A stretch of DNA of 64,000 bases from Agrostemma githago (lineage: Eukaryota > Streptophyta > Magnoliopsida > Caryophyllales > Caryophyllaceae), in the NCBI GenBank assembly GCA_958450325.1, contig OY288262.1, forward strand, positions 6,429,142-6,493,141, in the 5' to 3' direction. This document shows positions 13,704 through 26,235 of this stretch, in pieces. The notes below the pieces were generated by a model. That model was not told the DNA's origin. It made no database searches and saw only the letters and a program-made list of their open reading frames with translations. Both the position numbers and the translations under genes were made by a program. Positions within the stretch are counted from its first letter, which is position 1. Every line of letters starts with the position of its first letter.

Positions 13704-14483
13704 CGGCCGACTGCCACGACGCGCCTTTCTCGTTTTTTTTTATTATTATTTTTCGAACTTCGTTTTTTATACAAAACAGCGTTTTAGCGATATTTTTCAG
13801 ATTTCGATTAATATTTACTTTCTCGATCTCATATATTTATTTTATTTGCTATATTATTATTTACAAATCGATACTAACTCGTTTGTTCATCTTTTGTAGC
13901 AAATTCATCTTTTTCATTGTTTGTTTTATTATACTAAAACGAATCTCACATGCTAAATTCAACTTTGACGTTAATTTTTCATGCATTAAACCGACTTAGC
14001 AACCCATTCAATTCCTCGCATGCCTAGGAAAACAATGTTTGCATATCATTCATCGTATTACTAACGCGCGTATTAAAAAATCATTCGATATCCTAGTAGA
14101 GGCCGCTAATGTGCGGGCAGGGTTGGGTGTTCTTAGTGAACTTCCCAACACGTACCCTCACCCCTTACTCAGAACCGTGGTTTCCGGATGTCCGAAACCA
14201 TTGGCAACGAGAGTCATTCAATATACGATTAACCGCTCAAGTCGGCATCTATATCGATATGCAAAGGGACGAGCCCAATAAACTCTGGCATCGGAAATGG
14301 GCCGTATTTTGTATACGGCCCACTACGACATAGAGTGGGCTCGAACGGTTCCGAATAACCATAAAATTCAGTGGCGACTCCGACTTCGATTTAAATTTCC
14401 ATTTGACCATCTCATGGAGATTCATTCGCCTCCCCAAACCCGCGTGTGGCCGCGTCGGGGTGGACCTATGTCATGTCCACAAT

Positions 14484-14504
14484 TTGGCGACTCCGTTGGG
14501 GATT
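14484..14504 (+). promoter_or_regulatory. Primer-binding site of LTR element 1
   Basis: TTGGCGACTCCGTTGGGGA starts 2 nt after the LTR. It matches the TGGCGACTCC-x-x-TGGGGA form that I associate with a tRNA-Arg primer in Ogre/Tat-type Ty3/gypsy elements; the tRNA identity is from memory of the family. Element 2 has CTGGGGA at the same place, so this copy carries one substitution. Confidence 0.75.
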
Positions 14505-15894
14505 AGCTGATACGTTACTGACCTTCGGCATCCTCAGGGTGAGACTCGAATAGAAATCGTTTGACTAGTACAATACGCGTTTTAGTTTTACGGTTCATGC
14601 ATAACCCCATATTTTCCCGGGCCGGTACTGGTGACCGACGTCCCACTATACTATCGATGTAGTCCAAATTGGATATGTCGAAGGTGTCCATTAGCCGATT
14701 CGTATGGGTTTTACGGCATGTTCTAAGCTCAACTCGACTTAGGAAGTCCGCCCCGATTCTCGATAGGCTGTGCACACTGGTATAGACCCTTTCAGACTGA
14801 CCGAGACTTAGAATTAGAGCATACATGGCGTCGGCGTCGTTATGCTGTTTCCGTGACTACGTGCTACCTGATTTACAAGTCGTTTTTCAAAAACCGTCTT
14901 TTTCAAAATAGCATCCTTTTCAAAATATCCAATTTCAAAACCCGGGACGTATACCGAATTTAGGATCCACGATTTTACTCAAAATAGCCTATTTTTAGCC
15001 GGTATTATGCCTATTTCAAAACTCGAATTTTTTTTTTTTTCGAACTTTCAAAACCCTCCCCGGTCCGCCTTTCCGTTTTCTTTTTCGAAAAAAAAGGGCC
15101 GGGCTCCTCTCCCCAATTTTACTCGGGCTTTCAAAAATCAAATTTCAAAACCTTCCTCTTCTTAGGACTTCCCGTATTTAGCAGTGTCGGGTCGTGTTAT
15201 AAGTCATAGAGTCTTCTAGCGTCGAAACTCCGTCGATCTTATATCACGGATTTCCCCTATCCCAGTCCGCCTTATTATACTAAGGCAAGGCCCACCTACA
15301 TAGGACATACTCCTACAAGGGTCGGTCCGTCTACACAATCGAGTCCAAAGTCTGGAGAATGTCTCACGTGAACCTCCTTTCGAACAGGGCCCAGCCCACA
15401 CAGCTGGATCCTAAAGGAGGCCCACCTTTCACGAGTCGCCCGTCTAGGAGTCTTTTCCGAGTCGACCTTTTACAAGGCATAGCCCTATAACAAAAGGTTT
15501 GTGACCCTTACGTCTAAGGGTCGCTCGTCCGACACTCGAGTCTTAACAAAGTCTTTCATCCCGCTTGGGGGCTACCCTTCATCAGAGTGGTCAATCACGG
15601 TTGCTCTAAGGGTCATGTCTTACACGTGTCTCACGTACCCCACCTTTGACTCACTTAGATGCCACACCATCTGAGTCCTTAGCCTCACTTGGGGGCTATT
15701 CTCCGAAGGAGCGATTAATCACGGTCACTCCGAGGATCATATCCTACACATTTGTCTTAGGAGAGTCTAACCCGAGTCAAACTGGAGTCGTCTCTTCCCC
15801 CGCGCTATTTCCTATGCCTTGGTGAATTTGAGTTCCGAAGCAACTTTCCTGATTACGCGGTATTCTTACAGACAGGCCGCCCTTCACCTGAACC
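14505..15894 (+). other. Long untranslated leader of LTR element 1
   Basis: About 1.4 kb between the primer-binding site and gag, with no convincing coding region. It contains repeated phrases such as CTTGGGGGCTA followed by ATCACGGT. The same leader, diverged, is in element 2 (24,944-26,235). Confidence 0.6.
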
Positions 15895-16758
15895 ATGACT
15901 AAGGACTCCTTTGATCAACTGACCGCCTCGTTGGCCAAGATCCAAGATCAACTGAACCAGATAAGGGGAGACCAAACCGCCACTGCCACCCGTTTGAGTG
16001 CCTTGGAACAAAGGACTCCTAAGGTCGGAAATGAAACAACTGGACCCATAGCGAAACTGGTCCGTGCCGTTCGAAAACTCGAAGAACAGGTCCATTTGTC
16101 AACAAATAACTCGATCCATACAGAAAATGCTCGTTCCTATTCACCTTTGACCGACGAGCTGCCCGCTAACCTCAACCTGACGGGCCTACCAATGTTCGAC
16201 GGGACTGAAGACCCGGTAGTACATATTCGGGCTTTCAAAGAATTCATGGCCATCAAAGGAGTGAAATCAACCATGTTCAAGCACCTGTTTGCTTCCTCCC
16301 TCGAGAAGCACCCGAAAGCCTGGTACTACAGGCTTGATTCCAAGAAGTACAAAACTTGGGACGATGTCGCAACAGAGTTCGCCCGAAACTATGCGGACAA
16401 CACCGAGATCCAGACTACCATGCGTACTCTGGAGGTCATGGCCCAAGAGCCCAATGAAGGTTTCACCAAGTACCTTCAAAGGTGGAGGGCCGAAAGTGTG
16501 AAGTTGGTAGACAAGCCCAACGAGAAGACACTAGTGGAGGCGTTCGTCAACAACCTCCTACCTTTCTACCGCGTCCATCTTAGGTACGCCGGCATTTCGA
16601 ACTTTACGATGCTTACCGAAATGGGCATTAGGATTGAAGACGATCTTCGACATAATGAAGATCTGGGTGAAGCTTCTACTCAAGGCTATATGGGACACCA
16701 GCTTGAGTCTTTAGAAGCTGAATTGACAACATCATCCGAGAGTCCGGACTTGATTTAA
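15895..16758 (+). CDS. Gag-like protein of LTR element 1
   Basis: 287 residues. The N-terminal 75 residues look helical or coiled coil (LTASLAKIQDQLNQI). Residues 90-250 match the plant retrotransposon gag domain (Retrotrans_gag): HIRAFKEFMAIKG, then KHPKAWYYRLDSKKYKTWDD, then FTKYLQRWRAESVKL, then LVEAFVNNLLPFYR. Gag would form the virus-like particle in the cytoplasm. No CCHC zinc knuckle is visible and no protease follows, so the frame is gag-only. It is closely related to 26,236-27,072. The reading frame is intact, which suggests selection on gag or a young age. Confidence 0.88.
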   Translation: MTKDSFDQLTASLAKIQDQLNQIRGDQTATATRLSALEQRTPKVGNETTGPIAKLVRAVRKLEEQVHLSTNNSIHTENARSYSPLTDELPANLNLTGLPMFDGTEDPVVHIRAFKEFMAIKGVKSTMFKHLFASSLEKHPKAWYYRLDSKKYKTWDDVATEFARNYADNTEIQTTMRTLEVMAQEPNEGFTKYLQRWRAESVKLVDKPNEKTLVEAFVNNLLPFYRVHLRYAGISNFTMLTEMGIRIEDDLRHNEDLGEASTQGYMGHQLESLEAELTTSSESPDLI

Positions 16759-19015
16759 GTCCTAGTCTGAGTCCGAGTCTTGGATCACTATTTTCTGTCA
16801 AAGTCAAAGTCAGAGTCATTTGCATTCTGTCCTCTTTTCACATTTCAATAAAATCAGCCTTTCTGTTGCTCATATATGCTTTCTTTATGTGTTTCCGAGA
16901 ACATGATGAACACCGTCATACACTGTGAGCACATGCACGTGACTATTATAGGCACATCTATAATGACTGCAGGAAATCGAGACCCGTGTTTTCCTTTACC
17001 TATTCCATGTCTGACATAGAAAGCCACAAAACTACACTTAGCAGGAGCGGTATCGAATCCAATGACGAATCTAGGTAGTCTCCTAGTTTGGGTTCAAGAC
17101 GGGAGGCAAGCCCATTTCCCACAATAAACACCCCTCCGACAAGATCAACCATACCTACCCACGGTGTTAGTCTGACCAACAGAAAGACAAAAAAAAGACA
17201 AAAAACTGGACAAAAAAAAAATCAAAAGTCCAAGAAAAAAAGCAAAAGGCCAAAACAAAAAAGCAGGCCATCATCAAAAAAGAGCATCCACGACGAGAAC
17301 AGTCAACACAAATGTAGATCCCATGACCGGGGCTAAGAGGTCAACCAACAAAAAATATTCAAGTGCCCATGACCGTGGTCAACGGTCCACTCAAGATCAA
17401 TACTCATACCGTCCAATAAGGGAGAAACAATCAAGCTGGTCAACTAACACCACATTTAGCATTCCCACATTATAACCCTCAAGACCTTCCCGAGACCCAG
17501 GTTAAAGACAGCCCGGAATTTTGAGGATTCAAGCTCCATAGGATACCCCTAACCATTAGGGCCAGACATGGAAACCAAATCCCTTACCTAATCATACACA
17601 ATCCCGAGAGCAAAACTCGTCAAATCCCCGAGAGCAAAACTCGTTAAATCCCCGAGAGCAAAACTCGTTAAAATCCCCGAGAGCAGAACTCGTCAAATCC
17701 CATCCCAATTCTTCTCATTCAAACCAGTTACCAACCCCAAACACGGGAACTCAACTTGCAGTCGGCATAGAACATGCCCAAATAGTGCACACCACCTCTG
17801 GGGGCTATCCCGGAGAACGCTCACAGTCACAGGATAAATATCCTAACCATTCTAGCCCTTTGATCAAGACATCATTGGGAATGCACCTAGCCTACACCAT
17901 TGTTATGGCTAGATACACACAAAGTCTTATTAGACTAGGCACCATAATATATCTTCCAATACACTGAACTACGGCATGGTTTGATTTCACTACACGTGAA
18001 TACGTAGGCAGCCTTTCAACAGAGGCACAACCACCCACATTGACACACATTCAAAAAGCGCCATCATTCCGGTCACGACACCGTCATGTTCTCAGCAGCT
18101 AGCTTTGTCGTCCTGGGGGCTTCTCTTAGGCAGAAAACCTCCATCCACTCACAAAATCCATATAAATTCAAAAAATCTAGCCTCCTTTCTATAGTGTGTC
18201 CTAGTACTCGGCTCAGTCGAACATGAGAATCTGTCAGGACTCGAAGCAATACCCACTTTGGGAATGTACCCTAAAATCAAAAATTCAGGAGAGCACTAGA
18301 CTACAACAGTCTCATTACAGACTACTGCAACCCCGTATAGCATATCTATCCCACTTCGATGTTCGACCATGTTGCCACTCGTCTAGGTTATGGAATAGCG
18401 CAACTTAAGAGTCTTGTTAGGTGGCCCAACCCCCTACCGAGTCACGGTCCAACCCCTTGAGAGTCCAGTCGTGTCTGTCAACTCGTCCGGTCACGCCCAG
18501 CGTCGGGTCTGTCGATAGGTCTCTCTCTTCAAATTCTCTTTTTTTTAAAATCTGCAAAACTTAGCCATTTGAGAAAACCCTTTTCGACAAGGTCAAATTT
18601 CGGTCTATTTAAATTGCAAATTTCTTTTCTACCCATTTCAGTTTTGAAAACCTATTTCCTAGCACGCGAGCTGCTTTCAGGACTTCGATTTCAAAACTAA
18701 GCAAAAATCATTTTTATTCCCCAGTGCGAGTCATATTTGTTTCACCTACATGTTGCATGCAAAATTTTATGTAACTTATACAGGTACAATTCAAGACCGC
18801 GCAATTCAAACAACTCCCCAGCGGCATAGACTTATACGACAAGTCCGATTCCCCACGGAGTTATCATTGTCAACTCAGGTACATTTCTAGTCTCCGGCCG
18901 GCGGGCCCTCCACGCAGGTCTAATGGACCCTAAACGACCCGACCGGAAGTCTACCAGGTCTAATCTTTGATTTGCCTGGTAGCTACTCTGACTTTCGCCT
19001 TGTCCAAGCCTCATT
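16759..19015 (+). other. Non-coding 3' internal region of LTR element 1
   Basis: No pol genes. Contains an AAG-rich low-complexity patch (about 17,190-17,285), a CATGACCGGGGCTAAGAGGTCAACC motif once, and a 24-bp tandem array (17,598-17,700). Confidence 0.7.
17598..17700 (+). repeat. 24-bp tandem array in LTR element 1
   Basis: Four copies of CCCGAGAGCAAAACTCGTCA-type units. The GAG..CTC parts give each unit a weak inverted structure. Element 2 lacks this array at the matching place. Confidence 0.85.
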
Positions 19016-19029
19016 CAGAGTGGGGGCTC
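19016..19029 (+). promoter_or_regulatory. Polypurine tract of LTR element 1
   Basis: CAGAGTGGGGGCTC lies directly before the 3' LTR and is shared with element 2 (29,607-29,620). It would prime plus-strand DNA synthesis. Confidence 0.75.
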
Positions 19030-21415
19030 TGTAGAAACCCACATTTTGACCGCCAGGTGTCTATAGCAGTTTCCGACAAACACCCGATGATGATTGGACG
19101 CAAACGTGCTTTAAATACTCAGAAACGGGCTCAAAATCATTGGCATTTGGCTTGGGCTCATTATAGAGTACATATCTCACAAAACCAACCTCAAAATCAG
19201 GCCCAGTGGGTCGTTTCGAGTCAAATAAGACTAATTTGGGTCGATTCCGACACCAGGGGTAAAACCGTCTTTTTACGACCGAGTCAAAACCCGTCAAAAT
19301 TATTTCCGAGGCACGTGAGTCAGCCGTGACACCTCACACGGCTGATTCGAACTCTAATCCTACGAAAAATCAGCTTCACAAAATATTAAACAAATTCGTT
19401 TAAGGATGAAATTCGATCTCAAGTAGGAATCCTATCCGAAAACCGATTCAGACACCCGACCGAGTGCAAATACTCGGCCGAGCAGCATATTCCAACCGTG
19501 TTCCCTTTCTTCCTTGACAAGAAAGTGGAATTCTCATGCCTTACAGCTTCCTATATTTCCTATCTCTAGCGGTAGTTCAAACTCTCCTAGCTAAGGTCGG
19601 GAATTCCCTATAAATAGCCCCTTGCACACACACTTTTACACATCAATTAGCATCTACAATATACATTCATTATCGATCAAATATTCATAAAAAGCATCAC
19701 AAATTATTCCCATACACACACTCGTAAGCATAAAATCTAGCATCGATACACCGATATTACAAACCCGAAGGAAACCGGCCCGATACCCGACACCCTTCAC
19801 ACGTCACGCCCAAACCGAGCCACCACCAACTCACCGACATCCACTCGACGCTCTTTTTCCCAACCACGTCCCGACGAGCCCTGATCCGAGTAAACAGAAG
19901 CATGTAGGTTGAGGGTGTAACAAAACCCGATTTCTCTTCTTCTTCTTCTCTCTTCCTCCTCGTCCGTCTTATTTTTTATGGGTCGGTCGTCGTTTATTTT
20001 TTTCTCTAATATCGATATTATTAAAAACTATTTTCATATATCGAACATTCTTAAAAATATGATATCAATTTTCTATAATCGAATATTGTATCAAAAAGAA
20101 TTATATTAAGATCTCGACGATGTTAAAATCGTTACATCTTTTTTTCGTTCAAACTTCTTTTTACAAAACTTTTTTATTCATTCCGAATACTCGATATCGA
20201 TTTCATAATCGAATATCGGGTACGACGAATATCGAAAACATAAATCGAGTATAAATTAATTCGTATTTGTACGCGATTTATCAAAATTAACAATTTTCGA
20301 ACAACGAGCAAAACCGGGACAGACCCGCACGCGAGTCGCGCCCCATCTAGGCGACTCGCGCACGGGCCTGAAACCCGAGTCCTCTTTTAGCTTTTTTTTC
20401 GTTCGTTTTATTTTATTATTCTAAAAAATGATTTCAAAATTTATATCTTTTCTAAAACTTTTCGAAGTATTTGATATTGATTTCGTAGTCAATTATCGAA
20501 TATAACGAATATCGAAAATATTAAATCGAGTACGAATTATGCAATATTCGTACGCGGTTTAATAAAAGCATCGAATTTTCAAAAAACCGCTTTTGAAATC
20601 AGCCCGACACGCGACTCGCCGGCATCCCGGGCGAGCCGCGCGGCCGACTGCCACGACGCGCCTTTCTCGTTTTTTTTTATTATTTTTCGAACTTCGTTTT
20701 TCATACAAAACAGCGTTTTAGCGATATTTTTCAGATTTCGATTAATATTTACTTTCTCGATCTCGTATATTTATTTTATTTGCTATATTATTATTTACAA
20801 ATCGATACTAACTCGTTTGTTCATCTTTTGTAGCAAATTCATCTTTTTCATTGTTTGTTTTATTATACTAAAACGAATCTCACATGCTAAATTCAACTTT
20901 GACGTTAATTTTTCATGCATTAAACCGACTTAGCAACCCATTCAATTCCTCGCATGCCTAGGAAAACAATGTTTGCATATCATTCATCGTATTAATAACG
21001 CGCGTATTAAAAAATCATTTGATATCCTAGTAGAGGCCGCTAATGTGCGGGCGGGGTTGGGTGTTCTTAGTGAACTTCCCAACACGTACCCTCACCCCTT
21101 ACTCAGAACCGTGGTTTCCGGATGTCCGAAACCATTGGCAACGAGAGTCATTCAATATACGATCAACCGCTCAAGTCGGCATCTATATCGATATGCAAAG
21201 GGACGAGCCCAATAAACTCTGGCATCGGAAATGGGCCGTATTTTGTATACGGCCCACTACGACATAGAGTGGGCTCGAACGGTTCCGAATAACCATAAAA
21301 TTCGGTGGTGACTCCGACTTCGATTTAAATTTCCATTTGACCATCTCATGGAGATTCATTCGCCTCCCCAAACCCGCGCGTGGCCGCGTCGGGGCTGACC
21401 TATGTCATGTCCACA
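19030..21415 (+). repeat. 3' LTR of LTR element 1
   Basis: 2,386 bp, nearly identical to 12,091-14,481. Ends TGTCCACA and is followed by the TSD ACATG. Confidence 0.95.
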
Positions 21416-21420
21416 ACATG
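21416..21420. repeat. Target-site duplication of LTR element 1 (right)
   Basis: ACATG, identical to 12,086-12,090. Confidence 0.95.
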
Positions 21421-22413
21421 ATTCTATTTCTGACGTCCATCTTAATCAACTTAACAGCACACTGTGGTTGTAGAACCATTCCTTCAATTCTACACAAGTT
21501 CCGATGTCTCCAAACATGGTAAATCGTGGCATTAATCAGAGCTCGAAGTATATTGCGTTGTAACTTCGATCCCCTCATATTGCACGCCCACGCCAGTCCA
21601 CCAGTTCCCGGCATCTTCTTCTTCACCCATTCACTCAACAAATCCGATCCACAACTCGAGAACTCCAAGAACACCCAGAAAATAGATGTTCGAAGTTCTC
21701 CTCATGTGCTTCACACAAATAGCACCGATTGGAGTCTGCAACCCCAATCCTCAATAATTTCTTCCGAGTGTTTAAAGCCCCCCTAAACACAAGTCAAGCA
21801 ATAAAGCTATGCTTAGGGATACTCCAAGCACTCCACACAAGCCGAGCCCACGGGACGTTAGGTATATGACACCTAAGTTCATCGTAAACCTTCGAGATCG
21901 AATAATGCATCATCGACCCATGCCACACTCCATTCGCATACATTAACTTTATTTTTTCCTTCGCTTGACAAATCTTCTTCCACGCCCAAGTAACATCAGT
22001 ATTCGGTTGATACTCCCTCCAACCAGTTCCCCTCAAATAAATACTACTAACCCACCGAACCCATAATCGGTCCGGTTGATCAAACACCCATGACGCCAAT
22101 TTAGCCACGGCTGCCTCATTCCAAGTAGTAAGATCTCTACGGCCTAATTCTCCCAACTTACTAACGCTCTATTAGTACCTTCCACCCCTCCATCCCATAA
22201 AAAATTGCGACATAAGGCAGCAATCCGAGCCATAGCATATTTCGGGATAATAAAAACCATAGCCCAATAATTTTGCAGCTGAGATAAAACAGCCTGAACC
22301 AAAGTCAATCTTCCGGCATAAGAGAGCTTCCGGGCTCCTATGCTAGTAATTCTCGAAATAATACGGGCTAACAGCTTTTCACAATCATTCTTACCTAATC
22401 GAGTACTTTGCTA
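21421..22413 (-). pseudogene. LINE1 ORF2, distal RT and zf-RVT part
   Basis: On the minus strand the reading runs STRLGKNDCEKLLARI, RKLSYAGRLTLVQAVLSQL, NFLWDG, then the zf-RVT region (WVRWVSSIYLRG, NVPWARLVWSAW, KHSFIA). It ends near 21,421 with INATIYHVWRHRN. This continues directly from the RT part at 35,002 and runs on at 12,090. A TGA replaces the Trp after KHSFIA (21,794) and there are further frame changes. It would have been the reverse transcriptase of LINE1 but is non-functional. Confidence 0.85.
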
Positions 22414-22416
22414 GTA

Positions 22417-22679
22417 TTTTGGTTTTTGCTAAGAATAATGATATAGGCCTTTTTGGTCTATTGGAGACAAAGATTAAGACTCTTCAATTGAATAATGTGT
22501 GTTCAAACATGTTGGAGGGGTGGAGTGTTACTACTAACTCCTCGTTCCATAAAGGGGGTAGAGTATGGATTATTTGGAAGCCTCGTTTATTTGATGTCAG
22601 CGTCCTGGAGGCAGCGGCTCAATACGTGCATATCAAAGTCCAGGTTAGAGCTAATTTGAAGGTATTTCATTTGACAATG
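22417..22679 (+). pseudogene. LINE2 endonuclease, N-terminal part
   Basis: Reads LVFAKNNDIGLFGLLETKIK, then EGWSVTTNSSFHKGGRVWI and VFHLTM. The LLETKI Glu is the endonuclease catalytic residue. The usual start of the domain (CWNVRG) is absent, so the copy is 5'-truncated. Reading resumes at 31,892 after LTR element 2; the TSD CAATG supplies the T-M codons. Confidence 0.85.
22675..22679. repeat. Target-site duplication of LTR element 2 (left)
   Basis: CAATG, identical to 31,887-31,891. Confidence 0.95.
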
Positions 22680-24921
22680 TGTAGACACCCGCATTTTGAC
22701 CGCCAAGTGTCTATAGTAGGTCCCACCAAACACCCGATGATGATAGGACGCAAACATGCTTTAATGGACTCGGATATGGGCTCGAAATCATGGACATTTG
22801 GTTTAGGCTTATTAGGGAGTACAAATCTCACAAAACGGTCCTCAAATCCAGGCCCAGTAGGTCGTTTCGAGTTAAATAAGACTAATTTGGGTCGATTCCG
22901 ACACCGGGGGTAAAACCGTCTTTTAGCGACCGAGTCAAACCCGGTCAAAGATATTTTTTCCCGAGTCACACGAGCTGGCCGTGACACTACACGGATGATT
23001 CGGACTCAAACACCAAAAAAATCAGCTTCAAATAATATTAAACAAATCCGTTTAAGGATAGAATTCGATCTCAAGTAGGAATCCTATCCGAAAACCGAAT
23101 CAGACATCGACCGAGCTCCAAATACTCGGCCGAGACAGCCGAATACTCGGCCAACACTCCCCAACCAGCCGAGATGTTTGCTTCTCCCCTAAGAAACGAG
23201 AAGTTTATTCCCTTACGAACTCTCGTATTTCCTATCCAAACCGGTATTTCTTGCCACACAAGCAAGGCTACCTCGACTCCTATAAATAGGACCTCATATT
23301 CAACGACTTGAGGACACGATTAACGATTACACACGACAATTTTTCAGCAACCAAAAAAACATACATTCATCATCCTCGACATCAATATAGAGCAAATCCC
23401 GACGTCCCGACAAAACCGTCCCATCCGGCCAAACCCAACGTTCCTCACACAAAAATCCGCACCACCTTAACTCACCTGCAGCATCTCGACGCTCCCGTGC
23501 CTAAGCCACCGTCCGACGAGCTCCATACCGAGAAAATAAAGCATGTAGGTTGAGGGTGTAAATCAACCCGATTCTTCTCCTTTCTCTCTCTCTCTCTCAC
23601 GTCTTTCTCCCCTCTTTTCGTCCGTCTTTTTTATTTTTGCATCGATCGTTTCGCATTATTAATATGGGTCGTTTGTCGCATCATATTTTTATTTATTTTC
23701 GATGATAAAAACTTTTTTTTTATAACGTTCTTAAAATACGATACCGATTCTCTAATAGAATATCGTACTTACAAGAACTAAATTAAATCGATTTTCGTTG
23801 ATGCTAATAAAATCATTACTTTTTTTAACAAAATTCGATGATTTTTAACGCGGAGAAAATTAACATCTTTTTCGTTCAAAATTCTTTTTTTTTTACTTTT
23901 CGTTCAAAACAAATTTTATTTTTTTCAAAACCTTTTCTAAAATCATTCCGACTATTCGATATCGATTTCATAATCGAATATCGAAAATATAAATCGAGTA
24001 TAAATTAATCCATATTTGTACGCGATTTATAAAGAATTAACGGTTTTCGACAAAATAAAAAAATCCGGACAGACCGCCATGCGAGTCGCGCGGCGGCCTG
24101 ATTCGGCCGAGTCCTTTTTTTTTCGTTTCTTCGCTTTTCTATTTTTAATTCTTTTCGAACCTTATATTAAAATGCGACTTTCGCGACATATTTTAATAAA
24201 TACTTTTTTTCGACCTCGGCCAACACGTGTTAATCAATCACGTGTCATCAAATCTTTTCTAAAATCATGCATATTATTTATTTACGTCTTTTTTTCAATT
24301 TATTCATCGTTACTAACTCGTTTTCTCGTGTTTGTAGCTTTTTATTTGTTTTTATCGTTTTATTAGACTAAAACGAATTCACATGCTAAAATAACTTTGA
24401 CGTTATTAGTTTAATATGCATTAAACGACTTAGTAACCCATTTATTTATTTTTCTCACATGCTTAGGAAAATAATGTTTGCATATCATTCAACCGTCGAA
24501 CTAACCCGTGTACACAAAAAACGAACGATATCTTAGTAAAGGCCGCTAAGTGCGGGCGGGGTTGGGTGTTCTTAGTGAACTTCCCAACACGTGCCCTCAC
24601 CCCTTACTCAGAACCATGGTTTCCGGATGTCCGAATCCATTGGCTACGAGAGTCATTCAATATACGATTAACCGCCCAGTCGGCATCGGTATCGATATGC
24701 AAAGGAACAAGCCCAATAAACTCTGTCATCGGAAATGGGCCGTATTTTGTATACAGCCCACTACGACATAAAGTGGGCTTGAACGGTTCCGAATAACCAC
24801 AAAATTCGGTGGCGACTCCTACTTCGATTTAAATTTCAATTTGACCATCTCACATGGAGATTCATTCGCCTCCCCAAACCCGCGCGTGGCCGCGTCGGGG
24901 TGGACCTATGTCATGTCCACA
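22680..24921 (+). repeat. 5' LTR of LTR element 2
   Basis: 2,242 bp, TGTAGACACCC to TGTCCACA, with TATAAATAG at 23,281-23,289. The hairpin cassette near 24,080 lost its second arm relative to the 3' LTR. Confidence 0.95.
23281..23289 (+). promoter_or_regulatory. TATA box of LTR element 2 (5' LTR)
   Basis: TATAAATAG, with a partner at 30,222-30,230 in the 3' LTR. Confidence 0.7.
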
Positions 24922-24923
24922 AT

Positions 24924-24943
24924 TTGGCGACTCCGCTGGGGAT
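24924..24943 (+). promoter_or_regulatory. Primer-binding site of LTR element 2
   Basis: TTGGCGACTCCGCTGGGGA just inside the 5' LTR. This is the form expected for a tRNA-Arg-primed Ogre/Tat-type element, by analogy with the family. Confidence 0.75.
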
Positions 24944-26235
24944 CAACTGATGAGTCACTTACCATCGGCATCCCTAGGGTGAGACTCGAAAAGAAATCGT
25001 TCGAATAGTAATGTACACGTTTTAGTTCAATGGCCCATGCATAACCCAATCTTTCCCGGGCCGGTTACTTGTGACCGACGTCCCACTATACCACGGTGCA
25101 TTCCTACATAGGTGCACTAAAGACATCGATGGTGGAACTCGTCTAGGTTTTTCGGCATGTCCTAAGACCAACTCGGCTTAGGGAATCCGTCCTCAATACG
25201 AGAAAGCCATCGTTGTTGGTATAGACCTATTAGACCGACCAAGACTTAGACTAAGAGCATACATGGTGTCGTTATACTATTTCCGTGACTACATGCTACC
25301 TGGTCCATGTCTCATCTTTTCCAAAAACCGTCGTTTTCAAAAACTTGCATCTTTTTCGAAAATCATCCATTTTTTTTCAAAACCCGGAAAGCTACCGAAT
25401 TTAGGACTTATGATTTTTTATTCAAAATAGCCTATTTCTAGCCGGTATGCTGTCCAAACTTTTCAAAAAACAAAACTCGGCCCGATAAACCGTTTTTTTC
25501 GATTTTCAAAAAAAATCGGGCCTTCCAATCCGACTTTGCTCGGGCTTTTCAAATCCAAATCCCTTTTCAAAGCTTTCTTCTTAGGACTTCCCGTATTTAG
25601 TAGTGTCAGGTCTAGTTATAAGTTGTTAAGAGTCCATAGCGTCGAAACTCCGTCGATCTTACATCACGGGTTTCCACCCCATCCCCAAGTCCGCCTTATT
25701 AGTCAAGGCACGGCCCACCTACGTAGGACAAACTCCTACAAAGGGAAGCCCACTTACACAATCGAGTCCAAAGTCTGGGTTTAGCTCACACGTAGGTCTT
25801 TCTTCACACGGGACTAGGCCCATTCTGCCAAAATCCTAAAGAAAGCCCACCATCCACGAGTCACCCGTCTAGGAGTCGTTCTTCAGCCTCACTCGGGGGC
25901 TACCCTTCTGCACAGCGGTCAATCACGGTTGCTCTAAAGATCAGGTCTTACACGTGTTGTCTCACGTATCCCACTTTCGAGTCACTTAGGTGTCACACCA
26001 TCTGAGTCCTGTCTAAGCCCTAGTCTCACCTGGGGGCTATTCTCCGACGGAACGATTAATCACAGTCACTCCGAGAATCGTACCCCTTACATTTGTCTTA
26101 GGGGAGTCTAACCCGAGTCAAACTGGAGTCGTCTCTCCTCCCGCGCTATTTCCTTTGCCTTGGTGAATTTGAGTTCCGAAGCAACTTTCCTGATTACGCG
26201 GTATTCTTACAGACAGGCCGCCCTTCACCCGAACC

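Larger units (their letters stand above)
12091..14481 (+). repeat. 5' LTR of LTR element 1
   Basis: Begins TGTAGACACCC and ends ATGTCCACA, giving TGT..ACA termini with a near-inverted 8-mer. Length 2,391 bp. It contains a TATA box at 12,670, a zone of AT-rich ATCGATAT-type repeats and two hairpin cassettes (13,392-13,422 and 13,674-13,703). Confidence 0.95.
12091..21415 (+). mobile_element. LTR element 1: gag-only Ty3/gypsy-type retrotransposon, complete
   Basis: A 9,325-bp element with two long LTRs (12,091-14,481 and 19,030-21,415), a primer-binding site directly after the 5' LTR, one gag-like reading frame (15,895-16,758), a polypurine tract before the 3' LTR and a perfect 5-bp TSD ACATG. 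Protease, RT, RNase H and integrase are all absent, so it is a non-autonomous (TR-GAG-like) element that would need enzymes from a partner. By eye the two LTRs differ at only about one per cent of positions, so insertion was relatively recent. It sits in LINE1. Confidence 0.95.

Noticed and set aside
14039..14506. Overlapping short reading frames repeated in each LTR (also at 20,973 and 24,550)
   Set aside because: They are LTR sequence conserved because the LTRs are duplicates; there is no codon-level conservation or domain.
17088..17336. Lys/Gln-rich reading frame after gag in element 1
   Set aside because: Low-complexity A-rich DNA. Element 2 has no matching frame.
22414..22679. Adjacent opposed LINE pieces as a twin-priming inversion
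   Set aside because: LINE1 continues beyond 35,002 on the minus strand with the missing 5' part, so LINE2 is a separate insertion.
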